Shown here: positions 16,873-25,298 of the stretch, in pieces | Numbering within the stretch: the first letter of the stretch is position 1 | Layout: the number at the start of each line of letters is the position of its first letter | DNA from: Candidatus Coatesiibacteriota bacterium | GTDB taxonomy: Bacteria; RBG-13-66-14 | Length of the DNA stretch: 34,901 nt | Direction: 5' to 3' | Assembly: GCA_014728185.1 (NCBI GenBank) | Contig: WJMB01000027.1 | Coordinates: forward strand, 1 to 34,901 | The notes under the pieces: model-generated | Seen by the model: the letters and a program-made list of their open reading frames with translations, nothing else | Database searches by the model: none | Told to the model about the DNA's origin: nothing | Made by a program: the position numbers and the translations under genes

Positions 16873-17079
16873 ATGAAGGCCAAAGACATCCGCCAGATGA
16901 CCGACGCGGAGCTGGAGAGCAAGTGCGCCGAGCTGACCGAAGAGCTGATGAATCTGCGCTTTCAGCTCAAGATGAAACAGCTCTCCAATCCGGCCCGCAT
17001 CTACCTGGTGCGCAAGGATATCGCCCGCATCAAGACCATCATCCGGGAGCGCCGCGAGCCCTCCCCCAGCCAGGGTTAA
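16873..17079 (+). CDS. rpmC: 50S ribosomal protein L29
   Basis: The 68-residue product is two antiparallel helices typical of L29: MKAKDIRQMTDAELESKCAELTEELMNLRFQLKMKQLSNPARIYLVRKDIARIKTIIRER (shown here as the run from 1 to about 60). L29 lies near the tunnel exit beside L23. It is placed between rplP and rpsQ as in most bacteria, 3 nt before rpsQ. Confidence 0.97.
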   Translation: MKAKDIRQMTDAELESKCAELTEELMNLRFQLKMKQLSNPARIYLVRKDIARIKTIIRERREPSPSQG

Positions 17080-17082
17080 CCG

Positions 17083-17340
17083 ATGGCTACCAGCAACCGC
17101 AAACGCCGTATCGGCCGGGCGGCCTCCGACGCCCACCAGAAGACCGTAGTGGTGGTCGTCGAGCGTCGTCAAGCCCACCCCCTATATAAGAAGACGATCA
17201 GTCTCTCCAGCCGCTTTTTGGCCCACGACGAGAAGAACGAGGTTCGGGCCGGCGACCAGGTGCTGATCGAGGAGACGCGTCCGCTCTCGAAACGCAAGTG
17301 TTGGCGCGTATTGGAGATACTGGAACGGGCGACCGTCTAG
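17083..17340 (+). CDS. rpsQ: 30S ribosomal protein S17
   Basis: The 85-residue product has the S17 OB-fold pattern: RKRRIGRAASDAHQKTVVVVVERRQAHPLYKK, FLAHDEKNEVRAGDQVLIEETRPLSKRKCWRVLEIL. It is an early 16S rRNA 5'-domain binder. It lies 3 nt after rpmC. Confidence 0.98.
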   Translation: MATSNRKRRIGRAASDAHQKTVVVVVERRQAHPLYKKTISLSSRFLAHDEKNEVRAGDQVLIEETRPLSKRKCWRVLEILERATV

Positions 17341-17397
17341 CCGCGACCCGGGCCCACCCCCGGTACGCTTCCGGGGATCGCTAAGAAGGCGGCAGCC

Positions 17398-17766
17398 ATG
17401 ATTCAACAGGAAAGCATCCTCAACGTCACCGACAACTCGGGCGCCAAGAAGGCCTTGTGCATCAAGGTCCTGGGCGGCTCCCGCCGCCGATACGCCTCGG
17501 TGGGCGATATCATCGTGGTCACCATCAAGGAGGCCCTGCCCACCAGCCAGATCAAGGCCGGCACCGTTATCCGCGCCGTCGTGGTACGCACGCGCAAGGA
17601 GATCCGTCGTCGCGACGGCTCCTACATCCGCTTCGACGACAACGCCGCGGTGATTCTCAACGAGGCCGGCGAGCCCGTGGCCACCCGGGTCTTCGGACCC
17701 GTCGCCCGCGAGCTGCGCGAGAAGAAGTTCTTCCGCGTGGTCGCCCTGGCTCCGGAGGTGCTCTAG
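17398..17766 (+). CDS. rplN: 50S ribosomal protein L14
   Basis: The 122-residue product is full-length L14, with MIQQESILNVTDNSGAKKALCIKVLGG, VGDIIVVTIKEA, KAGTVIRAVVVRTRKEIRRRDGSYIRFDDNAAVILN and GPVARELREKKFFRVVALAPEVL. It lies at the subunit interface and is the RsfS target in many bacteria. Its TAG stop shares one base with the rplX GTG start. Confidence 0.99.
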   Translation: MIQQESILNVTDNSGAKKALCIKVLGGSRRRYASVGDIIVVTIKEALPTSQIKAGTVIRAVVVRTRKEIRRRDGSYIRFDDNAAVILNEAGEPVATRVFGPVARELREKKFFRVVALAPEVL

Positions 17767-18086
17767 TGTCCCGTCCGACCAGACTGCGCAAGGGCGATAC
17801 CGTCCAGGTCCTCACCGGTGAGGACAAGGGCAAGCGCGGAGAGATTCTCAAGATCGATCTCGAGAAGCGCCGCGCCATCGTCCAGGGTATCAATTTCGTC
17901 AAGAAGCATCAGCGTCAGACCCGCCAGGACGTCCAGGGCGGCATCATCGAGCTCGAGGCGCCCGTGGCCCTCTCCAATCTGATGCGCGTCTGTCCCAAGT
18001 GCGGCAAGCCGACCCGGATCGGCGTCGCGCGCAAGGACAAAGAGCGTAAACGGGTCTGCAAAGGCTGTGGAGCCGAGAGCGAGTAG
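17766..18086 (+). CDS. rplX: 50S ribosomal protein L24, zinc-binding form
   Basis: The 106-residue product has the KOW motif (KGDTVQVLTGEDKGKRGEI), then VQGINFVKKHQRQTRQDVQGGIIELEAPVALSNLM. A C-terminal zinc-type quartet follows (CPKC at 76–79, CKGC at 98–101). L24 initiates 50S assembly. The start is GTG at 17766, overlapping the rplN stop by one base, with GGAGGT (17754–17759) inside rplN as ribosome binding site. Translational coupling with rplN is expected. Confidence 0.97.
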   Translation: MSRPTRLRKGDTVQVLTGEDKGKRGEILKIDLEKRRAIVQGINFVKKHQRQTRQDVQGGIIELEAPVALSNLMRVCPKCGKPTRIGVARKDKERKRVCKGCGAESE

Positions 18087-18095
18087 GAGGCAGGC

Positions 18096-18656
18096 GTGAG
18101 TCCACGTCTCAAGGAAATCTACGAAACCAAGGTCCGGCCGGCCCTCACCAAGCGCTTCGGCTATACCAACCCGATGCAGGTTCCGCGGCTGACCAAGATC
18201 GTGCTCAACCGGGGCATCGGCGACTCCAAGGACAACCCCAAGTCCGTCGAAGGCGCCATGGAAGAGCTGACCGCGATCACCGGACAGAAGCCGGTGCTGA
18301 CCAAGGCCAAGAAGTCCATCGCCCAGTTCAAGATCCGCGAGGGCTTCATCGTCGGCTGTCGAGTCACTCTGCGCCGCGCACGGATGTACGAGTTCTTCGA
18401 CCGTCTGGTCAACCTCTCCCTGCCGCAGATCCGCGACTTCCAGGGCGTGGGCGACCGCTCCTTCGACGGCCGGGGCAACTTCAACCTGGGCCTGCGCGAG
18501 CAGTTGATCTTCCCCGAGATCAACTACGACGACATCGCCCAGATCGCCGGTCTGACCGTTACCATCTGCACCAACGCCCCCAACGATGAAGAGGCCAAGG
18601 CGCTGTTGGAGGAATTGGGCATGCCCTTCGCCAAACCCACCGCGGCGAAGGCCTGA
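18096..18656 (+). CDS. rplE: 50S ribosomal protein L5
   Basis: The 186-residue product matches L5, the 5S rRNA binder of the central protuberance. It has NPMQVPRLTKIVLNRGIGDSKDNPK, LTAITGQKPVLTKAKKSIAQFKIREGFIVGCRVTLR, FDGRGNFNLGLREQLIFPEINYDDI. The start is GTG at 18096 with AGGAGG 5 nt upstream. It lies 9 nt after rplX. Confidence 0.98.
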   Translation: MSPRLKEIYETKVRPALTKRFGYTNPMQVPRLTKIVLNRGIGDSKDNPKSVEGAMEELTAITGQKPVLTKAKKSIAQFKIREGFIVGCRVTLRRARMYEFFDRLVNLSLPQIRDFQGVGDRSFDGRGNFNLGLREQLIFPEINYDDIAQIAGLTVTICTNAPNDEEAKALLEELGMPFAKPTAAKA

Positions 18657-18688
18657 GAGTTTATAGCCGGCCAGTTAAGGAGGAACCC

Positions 18689-18874
18689 TTGGCACGGACC
18701 GCATTGAGAGAAAAGGCCAAACGCAAGCAGAAGTACAAGGTCCGGCAGTACACCCGCTGTCCGATCTGCGGGCGCACCCGCGCCTACTACCGGCGCTTCG
18801 ACATGTGCCGCATCTGCTTCCGCAAACTGGCCCTCGAGGGCAAGATCCCCGGTGTGACCAAGGCGAGCTGGTAG
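18689..18874 (+). CDS. rpsN: 30S ribosomal protein S14, type Z (zinc)
   Basis: The 61-residue product is the short zinc-binding S14, with C24PIC27 and C40RIC43, and GKIPGVTKASW at the C-terminus. The start is TTG at 18689; AAGGAGG lies 5 nt upstream and fixes it. S14 belongs to the 30S head. Confidence 0.98.
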   Translation: MARTALREKAKRKQKYKVRQYTRCPICGRTRAYYRRFDMCRICFRKLALEGKIPGVTKASW

Positions 18875-18914
18875 CCGCCGGACCGGGTTCACCCACAAGG
18901 TTGAGGTTACTGTT

Positions 18915-19310
18915 ATGGTGATGACCGATCCGATCGCCGATCTGCTGACCCGGATCCGTAACGCCTTCCGCGCCGGACACGACCAGGTCTCCATCGGATA
19001 TTCCAAATTCAAGGAGTCCATCGTCAAGGTTCTGGTCGACGAGGGCTACCTGCATGGCTATCGAATCGTGGAGGGCGACCACCGCGAGATCGAAGTCGAC
19101 ATCAAGTACGGCGAGGACGGCAAGCCGGCCATCCGCGGCCTGGAGAGGGTTTCCAAGCCCGGACTGCGGGTCTACGTCCGCCGCGACACGATTCCCTACG
19201 TCAAGAACGGGCTGGGCGTGGCGGTGATTTCCACCTCCCACGGCGTTCTGCCCGACTACACCGCGCGCAAAGAAGGCGTCGGCGGTGAGTTCGTCTGCCG
19301 GGTCTGGTAG
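18915..19310 (+). CDS. rpsH: 30S ribosomal protein S8
   Basis: The 131-residue product shows MTDPIADLLTRIRNAFRAGHDQV, SKFKESIVKVLVDEGYL, GLERVSKPGLRVYVRRDTIPYVKNGLGVAVISTSHGVLPDYTARKEGVGGEFVCRVW, diagnostic for S8. S8 binds the 16S central domain and represses the spc operon in E. coli. ATG at 18915 has GAGG 8 nt upstream; the ATG two codons later is less well spaced. Confidence 0.98.
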   Translation: MVMTDPIADLLTRIRNAFRAGHDQVSIGYSKFKESIVKVLVDEGYLHGYRIVEGDHREIEVDIKYGEDGKPAIRGLERVSKPGLRVYVRRDTIPYVKNGLGVAVISTSHGVLPDYTARKEGVGGEFVCRVW

Positions 19311-19419
19311 GCGACGCGACCGGAGCAGCGATTCCGGCAGCCTCGGACGGCGCCCCCGGCCCATATGCGGCGCGGAGGCCCCCCGGAACCGGACCCGCAG
19401 AGTCCATCAGGAGACACCA

Positions 19420-19968
19420 ATGAGCCGCATCGGTATCATCCCCATCGTCATTCCCGACAAGGTCGAGGCCAAGCTCGACGGTCGGCGGCTGACGGTCAAG
19501 GGACCCAGGGGCGAGCTGACCATGGACGTAGTCGCCCCCATCGAGGTCGCCCTCGAGGACGAGGGGCTGGTCTTCCGCCGCCCCGACGACACCCGGGACT
19601 CCAAGGCCCGCCACGGCCTGATGCGCTCCCTGGCCGACAACATGGTCAAGGGCGTCACCGAGGGTTTCGAGAAGAAGCTGGAGATCCGCGGCACCGGCTA
19701 CCGCGCCGAGGTCAAGGGCACCCAGTTGATCCTCAACGTCGGCTTCTGCCACACCGTCGACATCGATGCCCCCGACGGGATCACCTTCGCCACCGAACCC
19801 CGGGGCGACTTCACCGTGGTCACCGTCTCCGGCGCCGACAAGCAGCTCGTCGGTGAAACCGCGGCCCGCATCCGCCGCGTGCGGCCCCCCGAGCCCTACA
19901 AGGGCAAGGGCATCCGCTACGACGGCGAGTGGGTCCAGCAGAAGGCCGGCAAGGCCACCGTCAAGTAG
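19420..19968 (+). CDS. rplF: 50S ribosomal protein L6
   Basis: The 182-residue product is L6: MSRIGIIPIVIPDKVEAKLDGRRLTVKGPRGEL, GLMRSLADNMVKGVTEGFEKKLEIRGTGYRAEVKG, and the C-terminal RRVRPPEPYKGKGIRYDGEWVQQKAGKA. It lies near the sarcin-ricin loop. ATG at 19420 has AGGAG 6 nt upstream. The open frame back to 19285 overlaps the rpsH end and has no similarity. Confidence 0.98.
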   Translation: MSRIGIIPIVIPDKVEAKLDGRRLTVKGPRGELTMDVVAPIEVALEDEGLVFRRPDDTRDSKARHGLMRSLADNMVKGVTEGFEKKLEIRGTGYRAEVKGTQLILNVGFCHTVDIDAPDGITFATEPRGDFTVVTVSGADKQLVGETAARIRRVRPPEPYKGKGIRYDGEWVQQKAGKATVK

Positions 19969-20063
19969 GTTTTCTTCAACTCGTTCTGTAACGGTGGGTC
20001 CGCTCGGCCGGGCCCCGCGCCCCGCGGTCGCACCATCCGCCGGGGCCGACCGACAGGAGAGAG

Positions 20064-20420
20064 ATGCTCAAGAAACAGCACCTGCGCTTCCGGCGCCACG
20101 CCAGGATCCGCAAGCATGTCAGCGGGACGCCGGAGCGGCCGCGACTGGCCGTCTTCCGCTCCAACCGCCATATCTACGTCCAGCTCATCGACGACACCCG
20201 GGGCCACACCCTGGCCAGCGCCAGCACCATGGAGCTGCGCGGCGAGAAGGGCAACACGGCCAGCAACATCGCCGGAGCCGTCGAGGTGGGCCGCCTGATC
20301 GCCGAGCGGGCCAAGGCTCTGGGAGCCGAGCGCGTGGTCTTCGACCGCGGCGGCTTCCGCTATCACGGCCGCATCAAGGCCCTGGCCGACGCAGCCCGCG
20401 AGGCCGGCCTGAAGTTCTAG
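20064..20420 (+). CDS. rplR: 50S ribosomal protein L18
   Basis: The 118-residue product has RFRRHARIRKHVSGTPERPRLAVFRSNRHIYVQLIDDTRGHTLASAST, NIAGAVEVGRLIAERAKALGAERVVFDRGGFRYHGRIKALADAAREAGLKF, canonical L18. It binds 5S rRNA with L5. GGAGAG lies close upstream of the ATG. Confidence 0.98.
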   Translation: MLKKQHLRFRRHARIRKHVSGTPERPRLAVFRSNRHIYVQLIDDTRGHTLASASTMELRGEKGNTASNIAGAVEVGRLIAERAKALGAERVVFDRGGFRYHGRIKALADAAREAGLKF

Positions 20421-20514
20421 CTCCCGCCGGACGAAGACTCCGCTTGCGGATCGCACGCCACCGTATCCAGTTCACGGCGTCCACCGGCGCCGCCAGCACA
20501 GAGGATGTAAGACG

Positions 20515-21144
20515 ATGAGACGAGAGGATCTCCTTGGGGATCTCGAAGACCGCGTGATCACCATCAACCGGGTGGCCAAGGTCGTCAAGGGCGGCCGGCG
20601 CTTCTCCTTCAACGCTTTGGTGGTCGTCGGCGACAAGAAGGGCCGCGTGGGCTGGGGCCTGGGCAAGGCCCCCGAGGTGCCCGACGCCGTGCGCAAGGGC
20701 ATCGAGTCCGCCAAGAAGAACATGATGAAAGTGCCGATGATCGGCACCACCATCACCCACATCATCGAGGGTCACGCCGGCGCCGGCCGCGTGCTGCTCA
20801 AGCCCGCCGCCCCGGGCACCGGCGTCATCGCCGGCGGTCCGGTCCGCGACGTGCTCGAGGTGGCCGGGGTGGGCGACATCCTGACCAAGACCCTCAACAC
20901 CAACAACCCGCACAACGTGGTCCACGCCACCTTCGACGCTCTGGAGAACCTGATGAGCGTCGAGAGCGTGGCCAAGCGTCGCGGCAAGAAGCCGCGGATG
21001 CGCCACCACGGTTACTACACCTTCAAGCGCGGCGCCAAGGAGGAACGCTCCGACAAGGAGAAGAACTCCACCGAAGGCGCCGAGGAAGGGCCGATAACCT
21101 CCTACACCGCCGGCGGCGCCGGATCGAAGGAGGACGATGCCTAA
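20515..21144 (+). CDS. rpsE: 30S ribosomal protein S5 with extended C-terminus
   Basis: The first about 157 residues are typical S5 (EDRVITINRVAKVVKGGRRFSFNALVVVGDKKGRVGWGLGKAPEVPDAVRKGIESAKKNM, ending NPHNVVHATFDALENLMSVESVAKRRGK). Residues about 158–209 form a hydrophilic charged tail not found in the about 166-residue E. coli protein. S5 acts in decoding fidelity and mRNA entry. GAGG lies 10 nt before the ATG. Its end overlaps rpmD by 8 nt. Confidence 0.97.
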   Translation: MRREDLLGDLEDRVITINRVAKVVKGGRRFSFNALVVVGDKKGRVGWGLGKAPEVPDAVRKGIESAKKNMMKVPMIGTTITHIIEGHAGAGRVLLKPAAPGTGVIAGGPVRDVLEVAGVGDILTKTLNTNNPHNVVHATFDALENLMSVESVAKRRGKKPRMRHHGYYTFKRGAKEERSDKEKNSTEGAEEGPITSYTAGGAGSKEDDA

Positions 21145-21457
21145 GCTCGCCATCACCCAGTTGCGCTCGGGCATCGGAGCCCTGAAGCGCCACAAGACGA
21201 CCCTGCGCACCCTGGGCCTGGGCCGCGTCAACAGCCGCGTGGTCCACGAGGACACCCCGCAGATCCGTGGCATGGTCAACGCGGTCCGGCACCTGGTCGG
21301 GATGGAGGTCGTCGATGAAGCGGCTGACGCGACTGGCACGGCCGACAAGCCCGCCGAGAGCGCCGATACCACCGCGGCCCCCGAAAGCGCCGTGGAAGAC
21401 GAGAGCGCGCCCGACGATACGGCCCTCGAGCCCGAGGGTGACGCCGACGAGGAATAA
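21137..21457 (+). CDS. rpmD: 50S ribosomal protein L30 with acidic C-terminal tail
   Basis: Residues 1–59 are canonical L30 (KLAITQLRSGIGALKRHKTTLRTLGLGRVNSRVVHEDTPQIRGMVNAVRHLVGMEV). Residues 60–106 form an extra tail with 18 Asp/Glu and one Lys, rich in Ala, Ser and Pro, probably disordered. Ordinary L30 is about 60 residues, so the protein is almost doubled. It starts inside rpsE (8-nt overlap) with GAAGGAGG in the coding end of rpsE as ribosome binding site. Confidence 0.95.
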   Translation: MPKLAITQLRSGIGALKRHKTTLRTLGLGRVNSRVVHEDTPQIRGMVNAVRHLVGMEVVDEAADATGTADKPAESADTTAAPESAVEDESAPDDTALEPEGDADEE

Positions 21458-21507
21458 CCAAACCAACCAGGAAACCCGTTTCCAGCTGTTTCCAGCGGAG
21501 TGAGATC

Positions 21508-21942
21508 ATGCAACTCAAGCCCTCCAACAATCGGCCCAAGCGACGGGTGGGTCGCGGTAACGGTTCGAATCGCGGCACCTTCAGCGGCCGCGGTATGAAC
21601 GGGCAGAACTCCCGCTCCGGCGGCGGCGTGCGCCGCGGCTTCGAGGGCGGCCAGATGCCCATGTTCCGCCGTCTGCCCCGGCGCGGTTTCAAGTCCCGCG
21701 TCGGACGGCTGAAGAAGTTCCACGACTACGTCAACATCGGCGAGCTCGACGACCTCGGCCTCGAGGGGGTCATCGACATCGAGGCCCTCAAGACCCGGGG
21801 ACGGGTGGCTTCCAACGCCAAGCGCGTCAAGATCCTGGGCGGCGGAGAGCTCGAGGGGGCCTACGAGGTCCACGCCCACGCCTTCAGCGCCTCGGCCCGC
21901 GCCAAGATAGAAGCCGCCGGCGGGAAGGCGGTGGTGGTCTAG
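21508..21942 (+). CDS. rplO: 50S ribosomal protein L15
   Basis: The 144-residue product has RRVGRGNGSNRGTFSGRGMNGQNSRSGGGVRRGFEGGQMPMFRRLPRRGF and the C-terminal VKILGGGELEGAYEVHAHAFSASARAKIEAAGGKAVVV, typical of L15. It helps late 50S assembly. Its TAG stop shares one base with the secY GTG start. Confidence 0.98.
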   Translation: MQLKPSNNRPKRRVGRGNGSNRGTFSGRGMNGQNSRSGGGVRRGFEGGQMPMFRRLPRRGFKSRVGRLKKFHDYVNIGELDDLGLEGVIDIEALKTRGRVASNAKRVKILGGGELEGAYEVHAHAFSASARAKIEAAGGKAVVV

Positions 21943-23255
21943 TGTTCAAGAGCATCCGCAACATGCTGGCCATTCCCGAGCTGCGCCAACGCATCTTCTT
22001 CACGCTGGCGATTCTCTTCGTCTACCGCATCGGCGGCCACATTCCCGCCCCCGGCGTCAACGCCGGGGCGTTGTCGGATTGGTTCAGCAGCCAGCAGGGC
22101 GGGCTCTTCGGCTTCTTCGATATGTTCGCCGGGGGCAACCTGCGCAAGGCGACCATCTTCGCCCTGGGCATCATGCCCTACATCACCGCCTCGATCATCT
22201 TCCAGCTCCTCACCGCGGTCATCCCTTCGCTGGAGAAGCTGCAGAAGGAGGGCGAGGCCGGACGCAAGAAGATCACCCAGTACACACGCTACGCCACCAT
22301 CGCCCTGGCGCTGTTGCAGAGCTTCGGCATCTCGGTCTGGCTGCAGAACTCCGTCGGCGCCGAGGTCCCCGGGCTCATCGACCCGGCCCTGGGCGTCTGG
22401 GGCTTCCGCCTGCTGGCGATGATCACCATGACGGCGGGCACGGCCTTCATCATGTGGTTGGGTGAGCAAATAACCGAACGCGGCATCGGCAACGGCATCT
22501 CGCTGATCATCTTCATCGGCATCGTGGCCCGCATCTGGCCCGACGTCCAGTCGACCATCGGCAAGATCACCTTCAACGAGACCAACATCGTCAACACCCT
22601 GATCCTGCTCATCGTCATGGTGCTGGTGGTTGCCGGGGTCGTGATGATCCAGCAGGGCCAGCGGCGCATCCGCGTCCAGTACGCCAAGCGTATCGTCGGC
22701 CGCAAGGTCTACGGCGGCCAGACCACCCACATCCCGCTGCGTGTCAACACCGCCGGCGTCATCCCGATCATCTTCGCCAGCGCGCTGATCATGCTGCCCA
22801 ACACCATCCTGATGTTCACCGACGCCGAGTGGCTGCGCACCCTGCAGAGCTGGCTGATGCCCGGCGAACCGCTCTACATGGTGCTCTACGCGGGACTGAT
22901 CATCTTCTTCAGCTACTTCTACACCGCCATCGTGCTCAACCCGGCCGACCTGGCCGACAACATCAAGAAGTACGGCGGCTTCATTCCGGGCATCAAGCCG
23001 GGCAAGAAGACCGAAGCCTTCATCGACCGCATCCTGACCCGGATCACCCTGGCGGGCTCGGTCTTCCTGGCCGTGATCGCCCTGCTGCCCATCGTGATGT
23101 CGATGATCTTCCAGGCCCCCTTCTCCTTCGGCGGCACGGGCCTGCTGATCGTGGTCGGCGTGGCCCTGGACACCATGCGCCAGATCGAGAGCCACATGCT
23201 GATGCGGCACTACGACGGTTTCCTGAAGAAGGGACGCATCCGCGGACGCCGCTGA
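21942..23255 (+). CDS. secY: Preprotein translocase subunit SecY
   Basis: The 437-residue, ten-helix membrane protein forms the Sec channel in the cytoplasmic membrane with SecE and SecG. It has RIGGHIPAPGVN (plug/TM2 region), the GIMPYITASIIFQLL segment, the ERGIGNGISLIIFIGI segment, RRIRVQYAKR and IPLRVNTAGVIPIIFASALIMLP. The C-terminal MRHYDGFLKKGRIRGRR is the conserved ribosome-facing tail. The start is GTG at 21942, overlapping rplO by one base. Confidence 0.99.
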   Translation: MFKSIRNMLAIPELRQRIFFTLAILFVYRIGGHIPAPGVNAGALSDWFSSQQGGLFGFFDMFAGGNLRKATIFALGIMPYITASIIFQLLTAVIPSLEKLQKEGEAGRKKITQYTRYATIALALLQSFGISVWLQNSVGAEVPGLIDPALGVWGFRLLAMITMTAGTAFIMWLGEQITERGIGNGISLIIFIGIVARIWPDVQSTIGKITFNETNIVNTLILLIVMVLVVAGVVMIQQGQRRIRVQYAKRIVGRKVYGGQTTHIPLRVNTAGVIPIIFASALIMLPNTILMFTDAEWLRTLQSWLMPGEPLYMVLYAGLIIFFSYFYTAIVLNPADLADNIKKYGGFIPGIKPGKKTEAFIDRILTRITLAGSVFLAVIALLPIVMSMIFQAPFSFGGTGLLIVVGVALDTMRQIESHMLMRHYDGFLKKGRIRGRR

Positions 23256-23282
23256 CGGACCCTTTTCGTCACTGTCGCGGAC

Positions 23283-23326
23283 AGCCTGCGGGCCGGAATC
23301 GCCATCCGAACGGTCCGCGGGCTTTC
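23283..23326 (+). terminator. Imperfect hairpin between secY and adk
   Basis: AGCCTGCGGGCC (23283–23294) pairs with GGTCCGCGGGCT (23312–23323) over 12 bp with two wobble pairs, then TTTC follows. It lies in the 130-nt secY–adk gap and may be an attenuator or processing hairpin. The weak T-run limits confidence as a terminator. Confidence 0.4.
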
Positions 23327-23385
23327 TGCCACCGGGTGGATCCGACCAGGCGGCCCGAGCCGTCGCCCCAGCCAACGAGAACTCC

Positions 23386-24081
23386 ATGACACCAGCCGCC
23401 ACATCAGCCCTCGGCTTCGTCCTTTTGGGGCCTCCCGGCGCCGGCAAGGGCACCGTGGCCAAGCTGCTGGCCCGCCGCCGCGGGATGATCCACCTCTCCA
23501 CCGGCGATCTGATCCGCGCGGCCATCGCCGCCGGGGACGAGCTGGGCCGTCGCGTCGAGGACGTGGTGGCCTCCGGCGGACTGGTCGACGACGACACCGT
23601 CGAGGAGCTGCTGCGCCGCCGCCTGGAGTCCACCGCCGGAGCCACTTTCCTTTTCGACGGCTACCCGCGCAACCTCAACCAGGCCGAACGCCTGGAGCGC
23701 CTCCTCACCGAGGCCGAGGGGCGCCTGGCCGGCGCGGTGGCCCTCGAGGTGCCCGCCGACGAGGTCGTGCGTCGCCTGAGCGCCCGGCTGGGCTGTCCGG
23801 TCTGCGGACGGGCCTACAACCTGATCACCAAGCCGCCGCGCAACGACCGCCGCTGCGACGCCGACGACGCCGAGCTGGTCCAGCGTCCCGACGACGATCC
23901 CGAGACGGTGCGCCGCCGCCTGGAGGTCTACGCCGAGAAGACCGCCCCGGTCCTCGACTACTACGCCGACCGGGAGCGCCTCCACGCCGTTTCCGGCGTG
24001 GGAGCCATCGAGGATGTCTACGAGCGCGCCGCCGCCGTGATCGAAAAGCTCCTGACCGAGAACACCGGGGAGGAACGATGA
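23386..24081 (+). CDS. adk: Adenylate kinase, zinc-type LID
   Basis: The 231-residue product catalyses ATP + AMP to 2 ADP. It has the P-loop GPPGAGKGT (15–23), STGDLIR for AMP binding and FLFDGYPRN (88–96). The LID domain has the four-ligand zinc pattern C137-x2-C140-x16-C157-x2-D160. Its position after secY and before map is the common bacterial arrangement. Its TGA overlaps the map ATG (ATGA). Confidence 0.98.
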   Translation: MTPAATSALGFVLLGPPGAGKGTVAKLLARRRGMIHLSTGDLIRAAIAAGDELGRRVEDVVASGGLVDDDTVEELLRRRLESTAGATFLFDGYPRNLNQAERLERLLTEAEGRLAGAVALEVPADEVVRRLSARLGCPVCGRAYNLITKPPRNDRRCDADDAELVQRPDDDPETVRRRLEVYAEKTAPVLDYYADRERLHAVSGVGAIEDVYERAAAVIEKLLTENTGEER

Positions 24082-24845
24082 CCGCGGCGGGCTACCGCGA
24101 TAAGCTGGCGGCGATGCGTCGCAGCGGCGCGGTGGTCGCCCGGGCCCTGGAGCTCTGCAAGGAGCTGGTCGAACCCGGCCGCCGAACCGGCGAGATCGAC
24201 GCCCGCGTCGAGGAGCTGATCCGCTCCGCCGGAGCCCGGCCCAGCTTCAAGGGCTACAACGGCTTTCCGGCCAGTGTCTGCATCTCGATCAACGAGCAGG
24301 TTGTCCACGGCATCCCCGGTGAGCGCCGCCTGGAGGAGGGCGAGATCGTCAGTCTCGACGTCGGCGCCTTCCTCGGAGGCTACCACGGCGACGCCGCCCT
24401 GACCATCGGCGTGGGCGAGATTTCCGACGAGGCCCGCCGCCTGATGCTGGTGACCTACCAGTGCCTCGAAGCCGCCGTGGCCCAGTCCCGACCGGGCAAC
24501 CGCATCGGCGACATCGGCGCCGCCGTCCAGAGCTGGGCCGAGGAGGCCGGCTACCAGGTCGTGCGCGACTTCACCGGCCACGGCATCGGCCGCAAGCTCC
24601 ACGAACGGCCCCAGGTGCCCAACTTCGGCCGCCCGGGCACCGGCTACCGCCTGCGCCCCGGCGACGCCGTCGCCATCGAGCCGATGGTCAACGCCGGCAC
24701 TCTGGCCGTCAAGGTCCTGCCCGACAACTGGACCGTGGTCACCTACGACGGCAGCCTCAGCGCCCACTACGAACGCACCGTCTTCATCACCGACGAGGGC
24801 TGCGAGGTCACCACACCCTGGAGCCGGCGGGGGGTTCTGGACTAG
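24078..24845 (+). CDS. map: Methionine aminopeptidase type I
   Basis: The 255-residue product removes the initiator methionine from nascent proteins. All canonical residues are present: H77, metal ligands D94, D105, H168, E201 and E232, in VVHGIP, SLDVGAFLGGYHGDAA, FTGHGIGRKLHE, AIEPMV and YERTVFIT. There is no N-terminal extension, matching the E. coli-type enzyme. It starts inside the adk stop. Confidence 0.98.
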   Translation: MTAAGYRDKLAAMRRSGAVVARALELCKELVEPGRRTGEIDARVEELIRSAGARPSFKGYNGFPASVCISINEQVVHGIPGERRLEEGEIVSLDVGAFLGGYHGDAALTIGVGEISDEARRLMLVTYQCLEAAVAQSRPGNRIGDIGAAVQSWAEEAGYQVVRDFTGHGIGRKLHERPQVPNFGRPGTGYRLRPGDAVAIEPMVNAGTLAVKVLPDNWTVVTYDGSLSAHYERTVFITDEGCEVTTPWSRRGVLD

Positions 24846-24895
24846 CCGGGCGGGAATGGCGCGGGTTTCCCCCTGCAAAAAGCGGGCCAACTATC

Positions 24896-24925
24896 TTGAC
24901 TTCCGGTCCCGCGCTGTCTTACACT
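24896..24925 (+). promoter_or_regulatory. Promoter candidate before infA
   Basis: TTGACT (24896–24901), 18-nt spacer, TACACT (24920–24925). It lies in the 234-nt gap between map and infA, giving a leader of about 150 nt. It would let infA and perhaps the alpha segment be transcribed separately from spc. Confidence 0.55.
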
Positions 24926-25079
24926 TGCCGCCCGCGCAAGTGCAACTCCAGCAAGTACCCGCTAACGTGACGAATCTCACTCCCGCGGGCAATAGCTCGG
25001 CGCTAACGGGAAGAACCAGTCGGCTTCAACCAACCGGATAGAAGCAGCCTGTCGCAACCAAGGGAAAAACGGGATCAAG

Positions 25080-25298
25080 ATGGCCAAAGAAGACGTCATC
25101 CAGGTCGAGGGAGTGGTCACCAAGGCGCTGCCCAACGCCATGTTCCGCGTCAAGCTGGACAACGGGCGCAGCATCCTGGCCCACATCTGCGGGAAGATGC
25201 GAATGAACTTTGTGCGCATCCTGCCCGGCGACCGGGTCCGCGTCGAGGTCACACCGTACGATCTGACCAAGGGCCGCATCACCTGGCGCTTCAAGTAG
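25080..25298 (+). CDS. infA: Translation initiation factor IF-1
   Basis: The 72-residue product is canonical IF-1: MAKEDVIQVEGVVTKALPNAMFRVKLDNGRSILAHICGKMRMNFVRILPGDRVRVEVTPYDLTKGRITWRFK (a single S1/OB domain, whole-length match). It binds the 30S A site during initiation. GGGAT precedes the ATG. A large 423-nt gap follows before rpmJ. Confidence 0.99.
   Translation: MAKEDVIQVEGVVTKALPNAMFRVKLDNGRSILAHICGKMRMNFVRILPGDRVRVEVTPYDLTKGRITWRFK

Noticed and set aside
20374..23645. Long minus-strand frames opposite rpsE–secY (and 10599–12008 opposite tuf)
   Set aside because: They overlap unmistakable ribosomal, secY and tuf genes in antisense and give repetitive His/Asp/Gln or Gly/Val-rich sequences typical of GC-driven shadow frames.
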